DNA of 64,000 bases from Neobacillus terrae (GCF_011393025.1 NZ_JAAOEO010000006.1:124001-188000), one strand, 5' to 3'. Positions 8,959 to 17,778 are shown, numbered from the stretch's first letter. Translations and numbers: made by a program. The notes: generated by a model from the sequence alone, not told the origin.

Positions 8959-9639
8959 TTAAAACTTTCGTTGGTATTGTGAACGTTCCGAAGCAGCACC
9001 TGTTTCATCAGCAGTTTGTTTTATATATGATTTCCATTTTCCAGATGTTTTAGGCTGAGGGTCATACTTTCTCATTGGCCTTTTAGATACTACTTCTTTT
9101 AAATAAAGTGAACCTGAGGGGCTTTCCTTTTTTAATAAATGCATTAAATTTGTTATATCATCCAAAGCCCGATGCGACTGATATTCTGTAATCCCATGAG
9201 CCTGCAGTAATGTAAGTAGCTTACTGTTTTCAAATCCATAACCTTTCCAGGGAACATTCCTCATAGTACAGTACCAGTGAAGATCGTTTATCTCTGGATA
9301 CATATGGTATAAGAAACTTCGGTCAAAGGAAGCGTTGTGGGCAAAAACTGAGTCAGAATCGCTAAGAAGGTTTTTAACTTTTGGATCGTCAAAAACCTTT
9401 CCCTCTACATCGCTGAAAGGGATACCGTGTATTTTAAAGGCAGACGGATAATTTCTTTTTGAAGTACTCGATAAAGGCTCTCTTAAAAATGATTGCTGAT
9501 CCAAGATATCCAGAAATTCACCTGTGTCCTTTTGATATGCAAACTGAATTAGAGCCAATTCGATCATTTCATCCGCTCCAGGGCGTAAACCAGTGGTCTC
9601 TACGTCAACAATTAACCCGATTTTTTTATTTTTATCCAT
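8959..9639 (-). CDS. DnaQ-type 3'-5' exonuclease
   Basis: A 226-residue DEDD-superfamily exonuclease. ExoI is DVETTGLRPGADEMIELA (catalytic Asp and Glu), ExoII is FAHNASFDRSFL and ExoIII contains the histidine and aspartate in YQSHRALDD, giving the DEDDh class. It resembles stand-alone PolC-epsilon-like exonucleases rather than a polymerase domain. The start at 9639 is favoured because AGGATGAT precedes it; an ATG nine bases upstream overlaps that site. It is divergently placed from the GS26-like gene. Confidence 0.88.
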   Translation of the reverse strand: MDKNKKIGLIVDVETTGLRPGADEMIELALIQFAYQKDTGEFLDILDQQSFLREPLSSTSKRNYPSAFKIHGIPFSDVEGKVFDDPKVKNLLSDSDSVFAHNASFDRSFLYHMYPEINDLHWYCTMRNVPWKGYGFENSKLLTLLQAHGITEYQSHRALDDITNLMHLLKKESPSGSLYLKEVVSKRPMRKYDPQPKTSGKWKSYIKQTADETGAASERSQYQRKF

Positions 9640-9758
9640 ATTTATCATCCTAATTAGTAATTTTCATATACTTCTTGCTCTTTTTTTACATACTACCACA
9701 TTTTATTTTAATCAAACGATTTTTTCCATCACTAAGGCAAAATAGAACACTTCCTTCT

Positions 9759-9784
9759 GTTTAGAGCTATCATTTGGAGGAATA
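9759..9784 (+). promoter_or_regulatory. Possible SigB-type promoter
   Basis: GTTTAG, 14 bases, then GGAATA, close to the SigB pattern GTTTAA-N12-15-GGGTAT, about 30 bases before the GS26-like start. The GS26 homologue of B. subtilis is a general-stress gene, which supports the reading; the -10 match is imperfect. Confidence 0.35.
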
Positions 9785-9816
9785 ATAAAAGAGATTGTTA
9801 ATAAAGGAGTGATCAA

Positions 9817-10239
9817 ATGACGAACAGTGAACTTAAAGAAAAAATATTAAAAATATTGCAAGAAAATAAAGTTGGAACACTTGCATCTGTTCAGCAAAAC
9901 AAGCCTCATTCCCGTTATATGACTTTTTTTCATGAAGGTCTAACACTCTACACAGCAACCAGCAAAGAAACCCATAAGGTTGAAGAAATTGAAAAAAACC
10001 CTTTTGTACACATTTTACTCGGATATGATGGAGAGGGTTTTGGAGATTCATTTCTTGAAATTGAAGGTAAGGCGGCTGTTGACGACTCAGCGGAAATGAA
10101 AAACAAATTATGGAATGAGTACTTAGAGAAATGGTTTAAAGGTCCCGATGACCAAGATTATATTGTCCTCCGTATCGAACCTTCTTTAATCAGACTAATG
10201 AATAATAAGGGATTGGAACCAGAAATACTAGAACTATAA
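9817..10239 (+). CDS. General stress protein 26-like, pyridoxamine-phosphate-oxidase fold
   Basis: A 140-residue split-barrel flavin-binding protein similar to B. subtilis YdaG (general stress protein 26). Key segments are VGTLASVQQNKPHSRYMTFF (about 18-37), the EIEKNPFVHILLGY strand, and a short C-terminal barrel strand ending in PEILEL. A strong AAGGAGTGATCAA ribosome site fixes the start. The family binds FMN or F420-like cofactors; a catalytic role is not established. It is followed by its own terminator. Confidence 0.88.
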   Translation: MTNSELKEKILKILQENKVGTLASVQQNKPHSRYMTFFHEGLTLYTATSKETHKVEEIEKNPFVHILLGYDGEGFGDSFLEIEGKAAVDDSAEMKNKLWNEYLEKWFKGPDDQDYIVLRIEPSLIRLMNNKGLEPEILEL

Positions 10240-10261
10240 AACGCCATTTTTTGGCGTTTTT
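10238..10261 (+). terminator. Terminator of the GS26-like gene
   Basis: Stem AAACGCCA / TTGGCGTTT with a T tail directly after the stop. Confidence 0.9.
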
Positions 10262-10332
10262 TCAATTTTTAGCCTATTTTTTCACGGTTCTTTTGGTATA
10301 ATTCGATTATGGACCAGGATACCGGGGGGAAA

Positions 10333-11566
10333 ATGAAACAGTTTTAGGAAGAACTTCTTTTACATTTTTTTCTTATGATAATCATCCCTCTAGCAAGTAC
10401 ATTATTGATTGGAAAAGCTGAAAAATTTTTTCCAATCAATGTTTGGGGTTCTCATATTAACCACTTTTTTAACCATATCCTTTCCAGTTGGAATCTCAGA
10501 CGGTCTTTCTTTTGATTTTAAATTTATCCCCGTTTTCGTTGCCTTTCTCTATTTGGGACCCAAACCTGACATTCTTATCATCATTGCAATTGAGTTATTT
10601 GAGTCTGTTAGTTCACCAGCAAAGATCCCTATTGCTTTATTAAACTACCTGATTATTTCCATTCCGTTATTCATTGTTGCTAGAAAATACAATAATTATA
10701 AAATTGCCAAGAAAATTCGCATTGCCAGCTTTTTTTACGTATTAATATCCTTTTCACGGTTAACCCTGCTCATTGGTACTGGTAAATTAAATGTTTCCGT
10801 TTATGTGCTTATGTTTACTTTTATCTCCTTTGCAGCCTAGTGTGCCATTATATATTTTATTGAAATTACCCGGCTGAAGGTATATATGCTTGAGCAGCTG
10901 CAAAATGCTAAAAAAATGAATGCCATAAGCCAGCTAGCTGCTTCCATGGCTCATGAAATAAGAAACCCGATGACAACGATTCGCGGGTTCATGCAAATAA
11001 TGAGAGATCAAAAGAACCTAAACTCCAAACAAACTATGTATGTCTCTCTCTCTTGAGGAACTGGAAAGAACACAAAACATTATTTATGACTTTTTAGCTC
11101 TGGCCAGGCCTTCCGGAAGTAATTTTGAAATTCTGAATGCTTCATCTCTTCTAAAGGAAACTGTAGAATTTATGCGTCCCTATTCAGCCATTGCCAATAT
11201 AGATATCCATTCAAACATTCAGGAGGGTGGCAAGATTGAGGGCAGCCCTCCTGAATTTAAATAATTAATGATTAACCTAATGAAAAATGGGATTGAAGCA
11301 ATGCCAGAGGGCGGGGAATTAATAATAATATGCCAGTCACAGGATGGTTTTGTTTCAATTATTATTGAGGATAAAGGTATTGGTTTGTCCACGAAACAGC
11401 TTTATCAGCTTGGCCAACCCTACTATTCTACGAAAACCAAAGGGACAGGTCTTGGCCTGATGATTTCCTTTATATACTTAAACGAATGAAAGGGAAAGTT
11501 CAAATCGACAGTGAAATCAATAAAGGCACCAAATTTACTCTCCTATTTAAAGAAGCTGTCTCTTAA
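10333..11566 (+). pseudogene. Broken KinB-like sensor histidine kinase
   Basis: Remains of a sporulation-type sensor kinase: a 5TM-LYT-like membrane sensor (FIPVFVAFLYLGPK), a His box (SMAHEIRNPMTTIRGF), N box (NLMKNGIEAMPEGG), and G boxes EDKGIGL and KGTGLGL. The frame is broken by TAG at codon 5, a frameshift near 10430, TAG at 10838, a frameshift in a CT-repeat near 11050, TAA at 11262 (Gln position) and a frameshift near 11475. A GGGGGA ribosome site precedes the old ATG. A functional copy would feed a phosphorelay; this one cannot make a kinase. Confidence 0.9.
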
Positions 11567-11575
11567 ACTAACGAA

Positions 11576-11610
11576 AGTAAAAAGTCCGGAATAGCCCCGG
11601 ACTTTTTACT
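11576..11610. terminator. Bidirectional terminator
   Basis: Stem AGTAAAAAGTCCGG / CCGGACTTTTTACT between the broken kinase (+) and the lipoprotein gene (-). Confidence 0.9.
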
Positions 11611-11697
11611 TTTCATTAAGAAATATGGATTTTACTTCCAGTAATTTCGAGTAAGCTTATCCACCCTGGAATGGCAGGTTGTTGCGCTTTTTTCTCT

Positions 11698-12453
11698 TTA
11701 TAATGATACGGCCTGGCTGCCCATTTGCTCCCAGGCATTAATGAAGTTTTCCCTGTCCAGCTTTCTGTTTTTAAATCCGTAAGGGTCGTTAATGTAAATA
11801 TGGTCTTTATCATAGCCAGTTATTACGACACTATGCTGGCTGAAAGTAATTTTAATTGTCCCTTGTGGTGTTTTCCAGGACTGAAAAACATTAACAGGAG
11901 CAAAGCTTGTGGTTATAATGACCCAAACTGGAAAACCGTGACCTACTTTCTCAAGAACGCTTGAAAACGGCTTGTTAGTTAAATCAATAACTTTATCACC
12001 TGCATACTGTCTGGCTAAGTCTACAATAGGTCCATGATAGACACCAAGCCCTGGGCCATTTTCCATGTTCCCAACAAAACCTTCATTTGGATTTCCCTTT
12101 AATCCTTGACCAATATTCAGGGGAACTCTTTTAATCTTTCTGGCTAATTCATTCTTGTTTACCTGATAACCATGAAACTTAAGAATCATTCCGAGACTGG
12201 TAACCTCACACCCATTATAAAGGCGCGGGGCTTCCATTTGTTTGAATAAAGGAACATCCAAAATAATGTGATCCGGGAGCGGCGGGAGTTTTTTCTCTTT
12301 TAGAGCAATAACCTTTTTCTTAACTGGAATTATATCTGCTTGAGCATCAATTTCCTTGGGTTTTAATATATTAAAATCGAGTGCGCTGCAGCCTGACAAT
12401 AACAAACTGGCTGACATAAAAACTAAAAGGATTTCTTTTGTGTAGTTTTTCAT
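11698..12453 (-). CDS. C39-like peptidase-family lipoprotein (YvpB-like)
   Basis: A 251-residue secreted lipoprotein: lipobox LLLSGC with lipidated Cys22, then a papain-fold domain of the C39-like type. The catalytic set is visible as Cys82 (YNGCEVTSL), His207 (SQHSVVITGY) and Asp223 (YINDPYG). Similar to B. subtilis YvpB and other extracellular C39-like proteins of unknown substrate. It ends in LDRENFINAWEQMGSQAVSL, the usual final helix. No partner gene is adjacent. Confidence 0.88.
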   Translation of the reverse strand: MKNYTKEILLVFMSASLLLSGCSALDFNILKPKEIDAQADIIPVKKKVIALKEKKLPPLPDHIILDVPLFKQMEAPRLYNGCEVTSLGMILKFHGYQVNKNELARKIKRVPLNIGQGLKGNPNEGFVGNMENGPGLGVYHGPIVDLARQYAGDKVIDLTNKPFSSVLEKVGHGFPVWVIITTSFAPVNVFQSWKTPQGTIKITFSQHSVVITGYDKDHIYINDPYGFKNRKLDRENFINAWEQMGSQAVSL

Positions 12454-12767
12454 TTTTTACCTCACTGCTTTTACTGTCTGTTTATTCAATAAGCCTATTA
12501 TATTAAAAGTTTTATAGAAATTGCCAAACTAAAGGCTTGGTAATTTCTTTAAGCTAAATAAATTGGTTATTAATGAAATAGTCCTGGTAAATCACCTGTG
12601 AAGTTTTTGCTTTTATATATACCTTATGGATTAATTTTGGTGTGGCTATTCTATTTTGTGAATAACAGAAAAATTTAGTAAGTATTCTTAATTAAACTTT
12701 TACTTAAAAGAGCAAGAGGAGGAATAGCTGGATGAACAAAAGCCTTTCAAGGACGCCATTGACAATC

Positions 12768-12935
12768 CTAAACAGAATTTCTCCACAAATGCATAATAAA
12801 GTAAATGCCTTCGTTACATTGGATATTTAACATTCGTTTTTCTTTGATCGGTATTCCTTTATCAATTGATTCCTGGTACGAACGTTCTGCTTCGGCATCT
12901 ATTTGCTTTTGCATTTTATCGTAGTCCCAATTTTT
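12768..12935 (-). other. Possible coding remnant in a 0.5-kb gap
   Basis: The region 12454-12948 has no gene with a ribosome site. On the minus strand one open stretch reads NWDYDKMQKQIDAEAERS at its N-terminal side and ends after about 55 codons; it is lysine/glutamate-rich and looks protein-like, but has no start signal. It may be the tail of a deleted gene. Family not recognised. Confidence 0.25.
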
Positions 12936-12948
12936 TTAAAAACAAGAA

Positions 12949-12972
12949 GGGAGGAAACCTTGGCTTCCTCCC
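12949..12972 (-). terminator. Terminator of the YitT-family gene
   Basis: Stem GGGAGGAA / TTCCTCCC overlapping the stop codon, T-rich on the minus strand. Confidence 0.85.
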
Positions 12973-13787
12973 TATTGTGGACTTGGTCTATGAAATAACC
13001 CGATTACTTCTATTGTTTCTGTAATGTTCACAAAAGCCTCCGGGTCTACGTTTTCAATTATGCTTTTAACTTCAGCGAGTTCATAGCGTGAAATGACTGC
13101 AATTAATATGCTTCGCTTCTCATTTGAGAATCCTCCTACACCATCCATTACAGTTAAACCCCTATAAACCTTAGATATAAATCTCTCCCTAATTTCATCA
13201 CCTTTTTCGGTAATAATCATTAAGGTCAGTTTAACATGATGTGTATAAACGGCATCAACCACTTTTCCAGTGACAAATATGGATACAAGTGTGTAAAGGG
13301 CCTGGTCCCAGTCAAATAGAAAGCCACTTATAACGATTACCGCTGCATTCATTCCTGATAGAAGAGCTCCAAGCGGAAAGTCCTTTTTCCTTGAAACAAT
13401 CATGCCAATAATATCAAATCCCCCTGTTGAACCAGAGGAACGAAATACGATTCCAACTCCCAATCCCGTAAGTGCCCCGCCAAAGATGGATGACAAAATT
13501 TTATCCTGGACAATAGCCTGTACAGGGACAATATAAAGGCCTACAGAAATAATCAGGACTGATATAAGTGTATTCCAAATAAACTTCTTACCCAGTTTCA
13601 AATAACCAATAACTAATAAAGGAAAATTAAGCAAGAAGTTAGCAACCCCAGTATTGATTGGTGAAATCATCGCTATGATCATTGACAAGCCGCTCATACC
13701 GCTGCTCATCACTTTGTGAGGTATTAAAAATAAATTAAAAGCAAGTATAATAATTATCGATCCAAATATTAATCTCAGCAACCTCAT
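12972..13787 (-). CDS. YitT-family (DUF161/DUF2179) membrane protein
   Basis: A 271-residue protein with about five to six N-terminal membrane helices, the glycine-rich FRSSGSTGGFDIIG motif of the family (about 125-138), and a soluble C-terminal DUF2179 domain ending RYELAEVKSIIENVDP. Bacilli carry several paralogues (YitT, YpjC, YvjA, YxkD); the transported substrate is unknown. GGAGGACAC before the ATG at 13787 decides the start over an ATG seven codons upstream. Confidence 0.88.
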   Translation of the reverse strand: MRLLRLIFGSIIIILAFNLFLIPHKVMSSGMSGLSMIIAMISPINTGVANFLLNFPLLVIGYLKLGKKFIWNTLISVLIISVGLYIVPVQAIVQDKILSSIFGGALTGLGVGIVFRSSGSTGGFDIIGMIVSRKKDFPLGALLSGMNAAVIVISGFLFDWDQALYTLVSIFVTGKVVDAVYTHHVKLTLMIITEKGDEIRERFISKVYRGLTVMDGVGGFSNEKRSILIAVISRYELAEVKSIIENVDPEAFVNITETIEVIGLFHRPSPQ

Positions 13788-14075
13788 CAAAGTGTCCTCC
13801 TGAAACAAACAGACTTTTTTAAAAAATATACAGATTATCCCTTACTAAGTAAATTTAATAGTTTTTTAAAATAATTTAAATTTGTCTGTCTTTAGGTTGA
13901 TCTTTCCAGATATCTGTACTGGCGGCCATTACTAAAGAATTATTTTTTAAGCAGATAGAACAGCTGCTTTTTAGTTCAAATTTTAAGGTACCCCAGACAT
14001 TGGAAGACAATGTACTTAGTTTTTCTCTTTCTCTCTCAGAGGATTTATTTATGAAATAAGACAGAAGAAAAATAT
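13788..14075. other. Intergenic region with a possible coding remnant
   Basis: No supported gene. On the plus strand 13901-14059 is open for about 52 codons without a start or ribosome site (contains ITKELFFKQIEQLLF), possibly the end of a decayed gene. The rest is AT-rich and unremarkable. Confidence 0.3.
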
Positions 14076-14118
14076 TTCATATATGAAGTTTTAAAATATG
14101 ATTTAGTTCATATATGAA
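14076..14118. promoter_or_regulatory. Two identical palindromes, candidate operator
   Basis: The 12-bp perfect palindrome TTCATATATGAA occurs at 14076-14087 and again at 14107-14118, centres 31 bp apart (about three helical turns), just past the 3' end of the MarR gene. The spacing puts both on one face of the helix. Which gene they would control is unclear. Confidence 0.45.
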
Positions 14119-14144
14119 ATAATGAAGAAATAAAAGGGAAACCA

Positions 14145-14585
14145 TTACGTTTTCGTCCCGGAAAAAGAATTTAACTGATTTTTAATATATCCTAGCTGCA
14201 TTTGAAGCTTAGTCCGCTCTTCATTCCCAAGAAATCCGAATATTTTTCTTAGATATTCTTCATATTGGGAATTGAATTGATCTTTTATTTGCTCCCCTTT
14301 CTCTGTAAGACATACCAGTGATATTCTCTGATCGGATGGGTGTATTTCTTTTTGCACATAACCATCCCTCTTCAATCTCTGGATCATAGTGGTCATGTTA
14401 CTTGGTGCACAGCCAATTTCCTCAATTAATTCTGTCATCGTAGCTTTTCCAAGCCGCGATAGAACCTGAATGACCCCAAACTGAACAAAACTAATATTTA
14501 ATGATTCTAGTTCTTTATCAAGGCCCCTTTGAAGGAGATGATACACATCTCTGACTAAATTATACAGCTCCCTATTCTGGTTCAT
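14145..14585 (-). CDS. MarR family transcriptional regulator
   Basis: A 146-residue winged-helix regulator. The recognition region is KATMTELIEEIGCAPSNMTT (about 52-71), then the wing KRDGYVQKEIHPSDQRISLVCLTEKG, and helical dimerisation arms at both ends. GGGGGATAC precedes the start. Ligand unknown. The neighbouring genes give no obvious target, but the TTCATATATGAA palindromes at its 3' side have the size expected for a MarR operator. Confidence 0.88.
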   Translation of the reverse strand: MNQNRELYNLVRDVYHLLQRGLDKELESLNISFVQFGVIQVLSRLGKATMTELIEEIGCAPSNMTTMIQRLKRDGYVQKEIHPSDQRISLVCLTEKGEQIKDQFNSQYEEYLRKIFGFLGNEERTKLQMQLGYIKNQLNSFSGTKT

Positions 14586-14674
14586 TTTGTATCCCCCTTG
14601 ATAATTTCAATAAAAATAACTATTCTGATATAAAGATAATTCTGGTGTTAGCGCATTTAATTAATAAAAAAAGA

Positions 14675-14702
14675 TTGACATTCTTCTGTTTTTAATTATA
14701 CT
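14675..14702 (+). promoter_or_regulatory. SigA-type promoter of the lysine-riboswitch unit
   Basis: TTGACA, 16 bases, TATACT, located about 40 bases before the riboswitch aptamer. Confidence 0.7.
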
Positions 14703-14741
14703 TTAAAACTATACTAACTTAATAATTTAAATCCTCATCAA

Positions 14742-14935
14742 CCGATGAGGTAGAGGTCGCAGCTTTTATTAGTAAATCGGACGAGGTTCAGAGGAAACCT
14801 ATAACTCCGTTTTGAAAGGAAGAGCTGCCGAAGTTTGTTTTTGTTCTCTGCAAAGGCAAGCTGGGGCTGTTTCCAAAAAGGAACAGAACTGTCACGTTTG
14901 CGCCCTACCAGCCAAACGTGTTGTGCTATCTTTCG
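14742..14935 (+). ncRNA. Lysine riboswitch (L-box)
   Basis: Leader with the L-box conserved words in order: GGTAGAGGTCGCA, TTAGTA, GAGG, AAGAGCTGCCGAAG, GGGGCTG and a closing CTATC that pairs back to the 5' GGTAG. It precedes an intrinsic terminator and a lysine-permease-like gene. Known behaviour of the class: lysine binding favours termination, so the permease is made when lysine is scarce. Open frames across it are shadows. Confidence 0.88.
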
Positions 14936-14959
14936 GAAGGTATGATGCGGGGTACTGAT

Positions 14960-14993
14960 ATGCCGTCGAATCTGCTTCGAGGGCATTTTTTTA
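14960..14993 (+). terminator. Riboswitch-controlled terminator
   Basis: Stem ATGCCGTCGAA / TTCGAGGGCAT followed by seven T residues, between the aptamer and the permease start: the expression platform. Confidence 0.85.
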
Positions 14994-15039
14994 TTCCTGG
15001 CTCCTTCCAGAACATCAGAAAAAAGGGGTATAGATTTTC

Positions 15040-16521
15040 ATGCAAACATCTTACAAAGAAAAAACAGCATCACCTGCTTTTCCAGAATCTAAAAAAGGAA
15101 CATCTGAGTTAAAGCGTTCCTTAAAGTCCAGACACTTAACTATGATCTCCTTAGGCGGGACGATTGGTACAGGTTTATTTTTGGCAAGTGGCGGAGCAAT
15201 CCACACAGCCGGGCCGGGGGGAGCACTTCTCTCATATATTCTTATTGGAATTATGGTTTATTTCCTAATGACAAGCCTTGCTGAAATGGCGGCTTACATG
15301 CCTGTTGCTGGAAGCTTTAGCACTTATGCTACAAAATTTGTAGATCCATCACTTGGGTTTGCTTTAGGATGGAATTACTGGTACAACTGGGCTATTACAA
15401 TTGCTGCCGAACTTTCTGCTGTAACAATGATTATGAAGTTTTGGTTTCCCAATACCCCTTCTATTATTTGGAGCAGTATATTTCTAGTGATTATGTTCCT
15501 CTTAAACTATTTATCCGTAAAAGGATTTGGTGAAGCGGAATATTGGTTCTCTTTAGTAAAAGTAGTCACTGTCATTATTTTTATTATTACCGGCTTTTTA
15601 ATGATTTTTGGAATTATGGGAGGACATGCACCTGTTGGGTTTAAAAACTTTACTGCTGGCGATGCTCCTTTCCATGGCGGCTTTATGACTATGCTCGGTA
15701 TCTTTATGGCGGCAGGATTTTCTTTCCAGGGTACTGAATTGCTGGGAGTAGCTGCCGGCGAGAGTGAAGATCCTTCTAAAAGCATTCCAAAAGCGGTTAA
15801 ACAGGTTTTCTGGCGTATCCTACTTTTCTATGTACTTGCCATTTTTGTAATTGGATTGTTGATTCCTTATACTAACCCTAACCTCGCAAGTGGCGAAGTT
15901 ACAGTTAGCCCGTTCACAATGGTATTCCAAAAAGCAGGAATTGCTTTTGCGGCATCTGTTATGAATGCTATCATTTTAACCGCAGTACTATCAGCAGGGA
16001 ACTCAGGTATGTATGCTTCTACAAGAATGCTGTGGGATTTGGCCCGTGAAGGAAAAGCTCCAAAGTTTCTTTCCAAATTAAACAATAATGGAGTACCTGT
16101 CAATGCTTTACTTGTAACATCTCTAGTTGGTACATTGGCCTTCCTTGCCTCTTTATTTGGAGACGGCACCGTTTATATCTGGCTGCTTAACGCATCCGGA
16201 ATGTCCGGTTTTATTGCGTGGCTTGGAATTGCCATAAGTCATTATCGTTTCCGTAAAGCATTTATTGCACAGGGCAAAAACCTAAATGTACTGCCATATA
16301 AAGCTCTGTTATTCCCATTTGGCCCTATATTCGCATTTGTTCTTTGTACAATTGTAGTTTTGGGTCAAAACTACTCAGCATTTATGGGTGACCATATCGA
16401 TTGGAATGGTGTTCTTATTTCCTATATTGGCCTTCCTCTCTTTATTGTAACCTGGCTTGTTTATAAATTTATTAAAAAAACAAAGGTTGTTAAACTGGAA
16501 GAGTGCGACCTTTCAAACTAA
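15040..16521 (+). CDS. lysP: Amino acid permease, probably lysine-specific
   Basis: A 493-residue APC-superfamily permease with twelve hydrophobic segments. The family signature MISLGGTIGTGLFLASG lies in helix 1 (about 35-51), and GNSGMYASTRMLWDLAREGK follows helix 8. It resembles the AAT group that includes LysP. The lysine riboswitch directly upstream makes lysine the most likely substrate. AAAAAAGGGG lies about 12 bases before the ATG, a long but acceptable spacing. It is monocistronic with a terminator. Confidence 0.85.
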   Translation: MQTSYKEKTASPAFPESKKGTSELKRSLKSRHLTMISLGGTIGTGLFLASGGAIHTAGPGGALLSYILIGIMVYFLMTSLAEMAAYMPVAGSFSTYATKFVDPSLGFALGWNYWYNWAITIAAELSAVTMIMKFWFPNTPSIIWSSIFLVIMFLLNYLSVKGFGEAEYWFSLVKVVTVIIFIITGFLMIFGIMGGHAPVGFKNFTAGDAPFHGGFMTMLGIFMAAGFSFQGTELLGVAAGESEDPSKSIPKAVKQVFWRILLFYVLAIFVIGLLIPYTNPNLASGEVTVSPFTMVFQKAGIAFAASVMNAIILTAVLSAGNSGMYASTRMLWDLAREGKAPKFLSKLNNNGVPVNALLVTSLVGTLAFLASLFGDGTVYIWLLNASGMSGFIAWLGIAISHYRFRKAFIAQGKNLNVLPYKALLFPFGPIFAFVLCTIVVLGQNYSAFMGDHIDWNGVLISYIGLPLFIVTWLVYKFIKKTKVVKLEECDLSN

Positions 16522-16529
16522 GTTATAAG

Positions 16530-16568
16530 CTGTCTAGTGCGGTACTCATTCCGCTCGGACAGTTTTTT
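16530..16568 (+). terminator. Terminator of the permease gene
   Basis: Stem beginning CTGTC and closing GACAG with an inner TAGTGCGG / CCGCTCG stem, followed by seven T residues. Confidence 0.85.
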
Positions 16569-16930
16569 TATTATTTCAAAATTAATTTCATTTCTACTGT
16601 TTGTGGGTTTGTCCAAAAATTAATCTTCGTTATTCCCTAGTAGTTTTATATTCTTTGATACATAAAAACTATTTCAGACTGTTTATCTTCCCCCCCAATA
16701 TCACTCCATTTTTCAATACCTTTTCTCATTCCGCAATCTATTTACATATTCAGGGATTCCTGTAAATGCAAATGCTATTAATGTGGAACTTTTTGTTTTC
16801 AAATCGAAAACAAAAAAGGTTTTACTCATTTTATTCTTTATTTCTGCCCTCAGAAACAAACTGTTTCTAATCTGCAAATACATCCCCCCCTCTAAAAGGT
16901 ATGTATTCTAATTTTTAAAGTTAAATCCTT

Positions 16931-16983
16931 TAACCCATTAAGCTTTTCGGGTGTAATAAGAATTGGATAAACTTAATGGGTTA
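16931..16983. repeat. Inverted repeat before the SASP gene
   Basis: Perfect 12-bp arms TAACCCATTAAG and CTTAATGGGTTA separated by 29 bases, ending 23 bases before the SASP start. It is not a terminator (no T run). The rest of 16573-17006 holds no gene that I can see. Confidence 0.5.
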
Positions 16984-17006
16984 TCTTAATTATAGGAGGG
17001 ATTATT

Positions 17007-17264
17007 ATGTCCAGAAGAAGAAAATTACTCGTTCCGGAAGCAAGAAAAGCAATGGATGAATTGAAGGCTAAAGTAGCTGAAACAAACAATCCAGAAGAAG
17101 CTAAATTTGAAATAGCAAAAGAGGAAGGTGTTCCATTAGAGCACGGTTATAACGGGCTTCTAACTGCCCGCCAGGCAGGAAAAACAGGCGGAAAACTCGG
17201 AGGGCAAATGGTTAGTGAACTGATCAAAATGGCAAAAGAAAATTTAAATAAAAATAATAGGTAA
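17007..17264 (+). CDS. Alpha/beta-type small acid-soluble spore protein
   Basis: An 85-residue DNA-binding spore protein. The germination-protease site region KFEIAKEEGV (about 34-43) and the C-terminal TARQAGKTGGKLGGQMV segment, with its paired glycines, are diagnostic. Such proteins coat forespore DNA and protect it from UV, and are degraded at germination. The N-terminal half before the protease site is longer than in major SASPs, so it is likely a minor member. TAGGAGGG precedes the ATG. Confidence 0.9.
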   Translation: MSRRRKLLVPEARKAMDELKAKVAETNNPEEAKFEIAKEEGVPLEHGYNGLLTARQAGKTGGKLGGQMVSELIKMAKENLNKNNR

Positions 17265-17280
17265 ATTATATCCATTATGA

Positions 17281-17306
17281 GGAGCCAATCTTTGCTCCTT
17301 TTTCTT
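17281..17306 (+). terminator. Terminator of the SASP gene
   Basis: Stem GGAGC / GCTCC with an 8-base loop and a T-rich tail. Confidence 0.75.
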
Positions 17307-17460
17307 TGTTTTTACCTGCATAAAAAACCCCTAACCCTTACTCGTCCATACTTTCCTCCTAAAAAAAGCAAGTAATTTGCCCGTTTTGGAAATTTTTTAT
17401 ACAAAAAGTTTGACAAATTTGTGTCAAGGTGTAGAATATTCAGTAAAAGGGGATGTTATT

Positions 17461-17685
17461 ATGGACCATATGAAACCAGCCTTAGCAGGTAAGAAAATCG
17501 CTTCCATTGGTATTTTAATTGGGTTAATCATCTTTTTTGGCAGCCTTTTTGCAAGCGGTTACAATGAGAACTATTATATTTCTGTTTTTGGTATCGGGGT
17601 CATCATCGCATCAATGGTATTCTTCGGATTTGGAATGTTTCTTAGTCTTGCGGATGAAATATCTGCTAAGCGCGAAAGAATTTAA
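17461..17685 (+). CDS. Small two-helix membrane protein
   Basis: A 74-residue protein with two hydrophobic segments (about 12-32 and 38-62) and a short charged tail ending SAKRERI. The start is placed at the ATG at 17461 after AGGGGATG; the frame is open further upstream but without a ribosome site. Family not recognised. It is followed by a strong terminator. Confidence 0.65.
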   Translation: MDHMKPALAGKKIASIGILIGLIIFFGSLFASGYNENYYISVFGIGVIIASMVFFGFGMFLSLADEISAKRERI

Positions 17686-17694
17686 GGTTATATG

Positions 17695-17725
17695 AAAAAG
17701 CCCGCCTTTTACGGCGGGCTTTTTT
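17695..17725 (+). terminator. Terminator of the small membrane protein gene
   Basis: Stem AAAAAGCCCGCC / GGCGGGCTTTTTT with a 6-base loop. Confidence 0.92.
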
Positions 17726-17741
17726 CCTGTTAAAAAATATA

Positions 17742-17778
17742 AAAACGAAGGATCTCCTGCATGGAGGTCCTTCGTTTT
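17742..17778 (-). terminator. Terminator of the STAS gene pair
   Basis: Stem AAAACGAAGGA.. / ..TCCTTCGTTTT overlapping the stop of the gene at 17777. Confidence 0.85.

Noticed and set aside
11616..11813. Minus-strand open frame overlapping the C39-like gene
   Set aside because: Overlaps the end of a well-supported gene in another frame and has no start signal.
14738..14986. Minus-strand open frame of 82 codons
   Set aside because: It lies across the lysine riboswitch and has no ribosome site.
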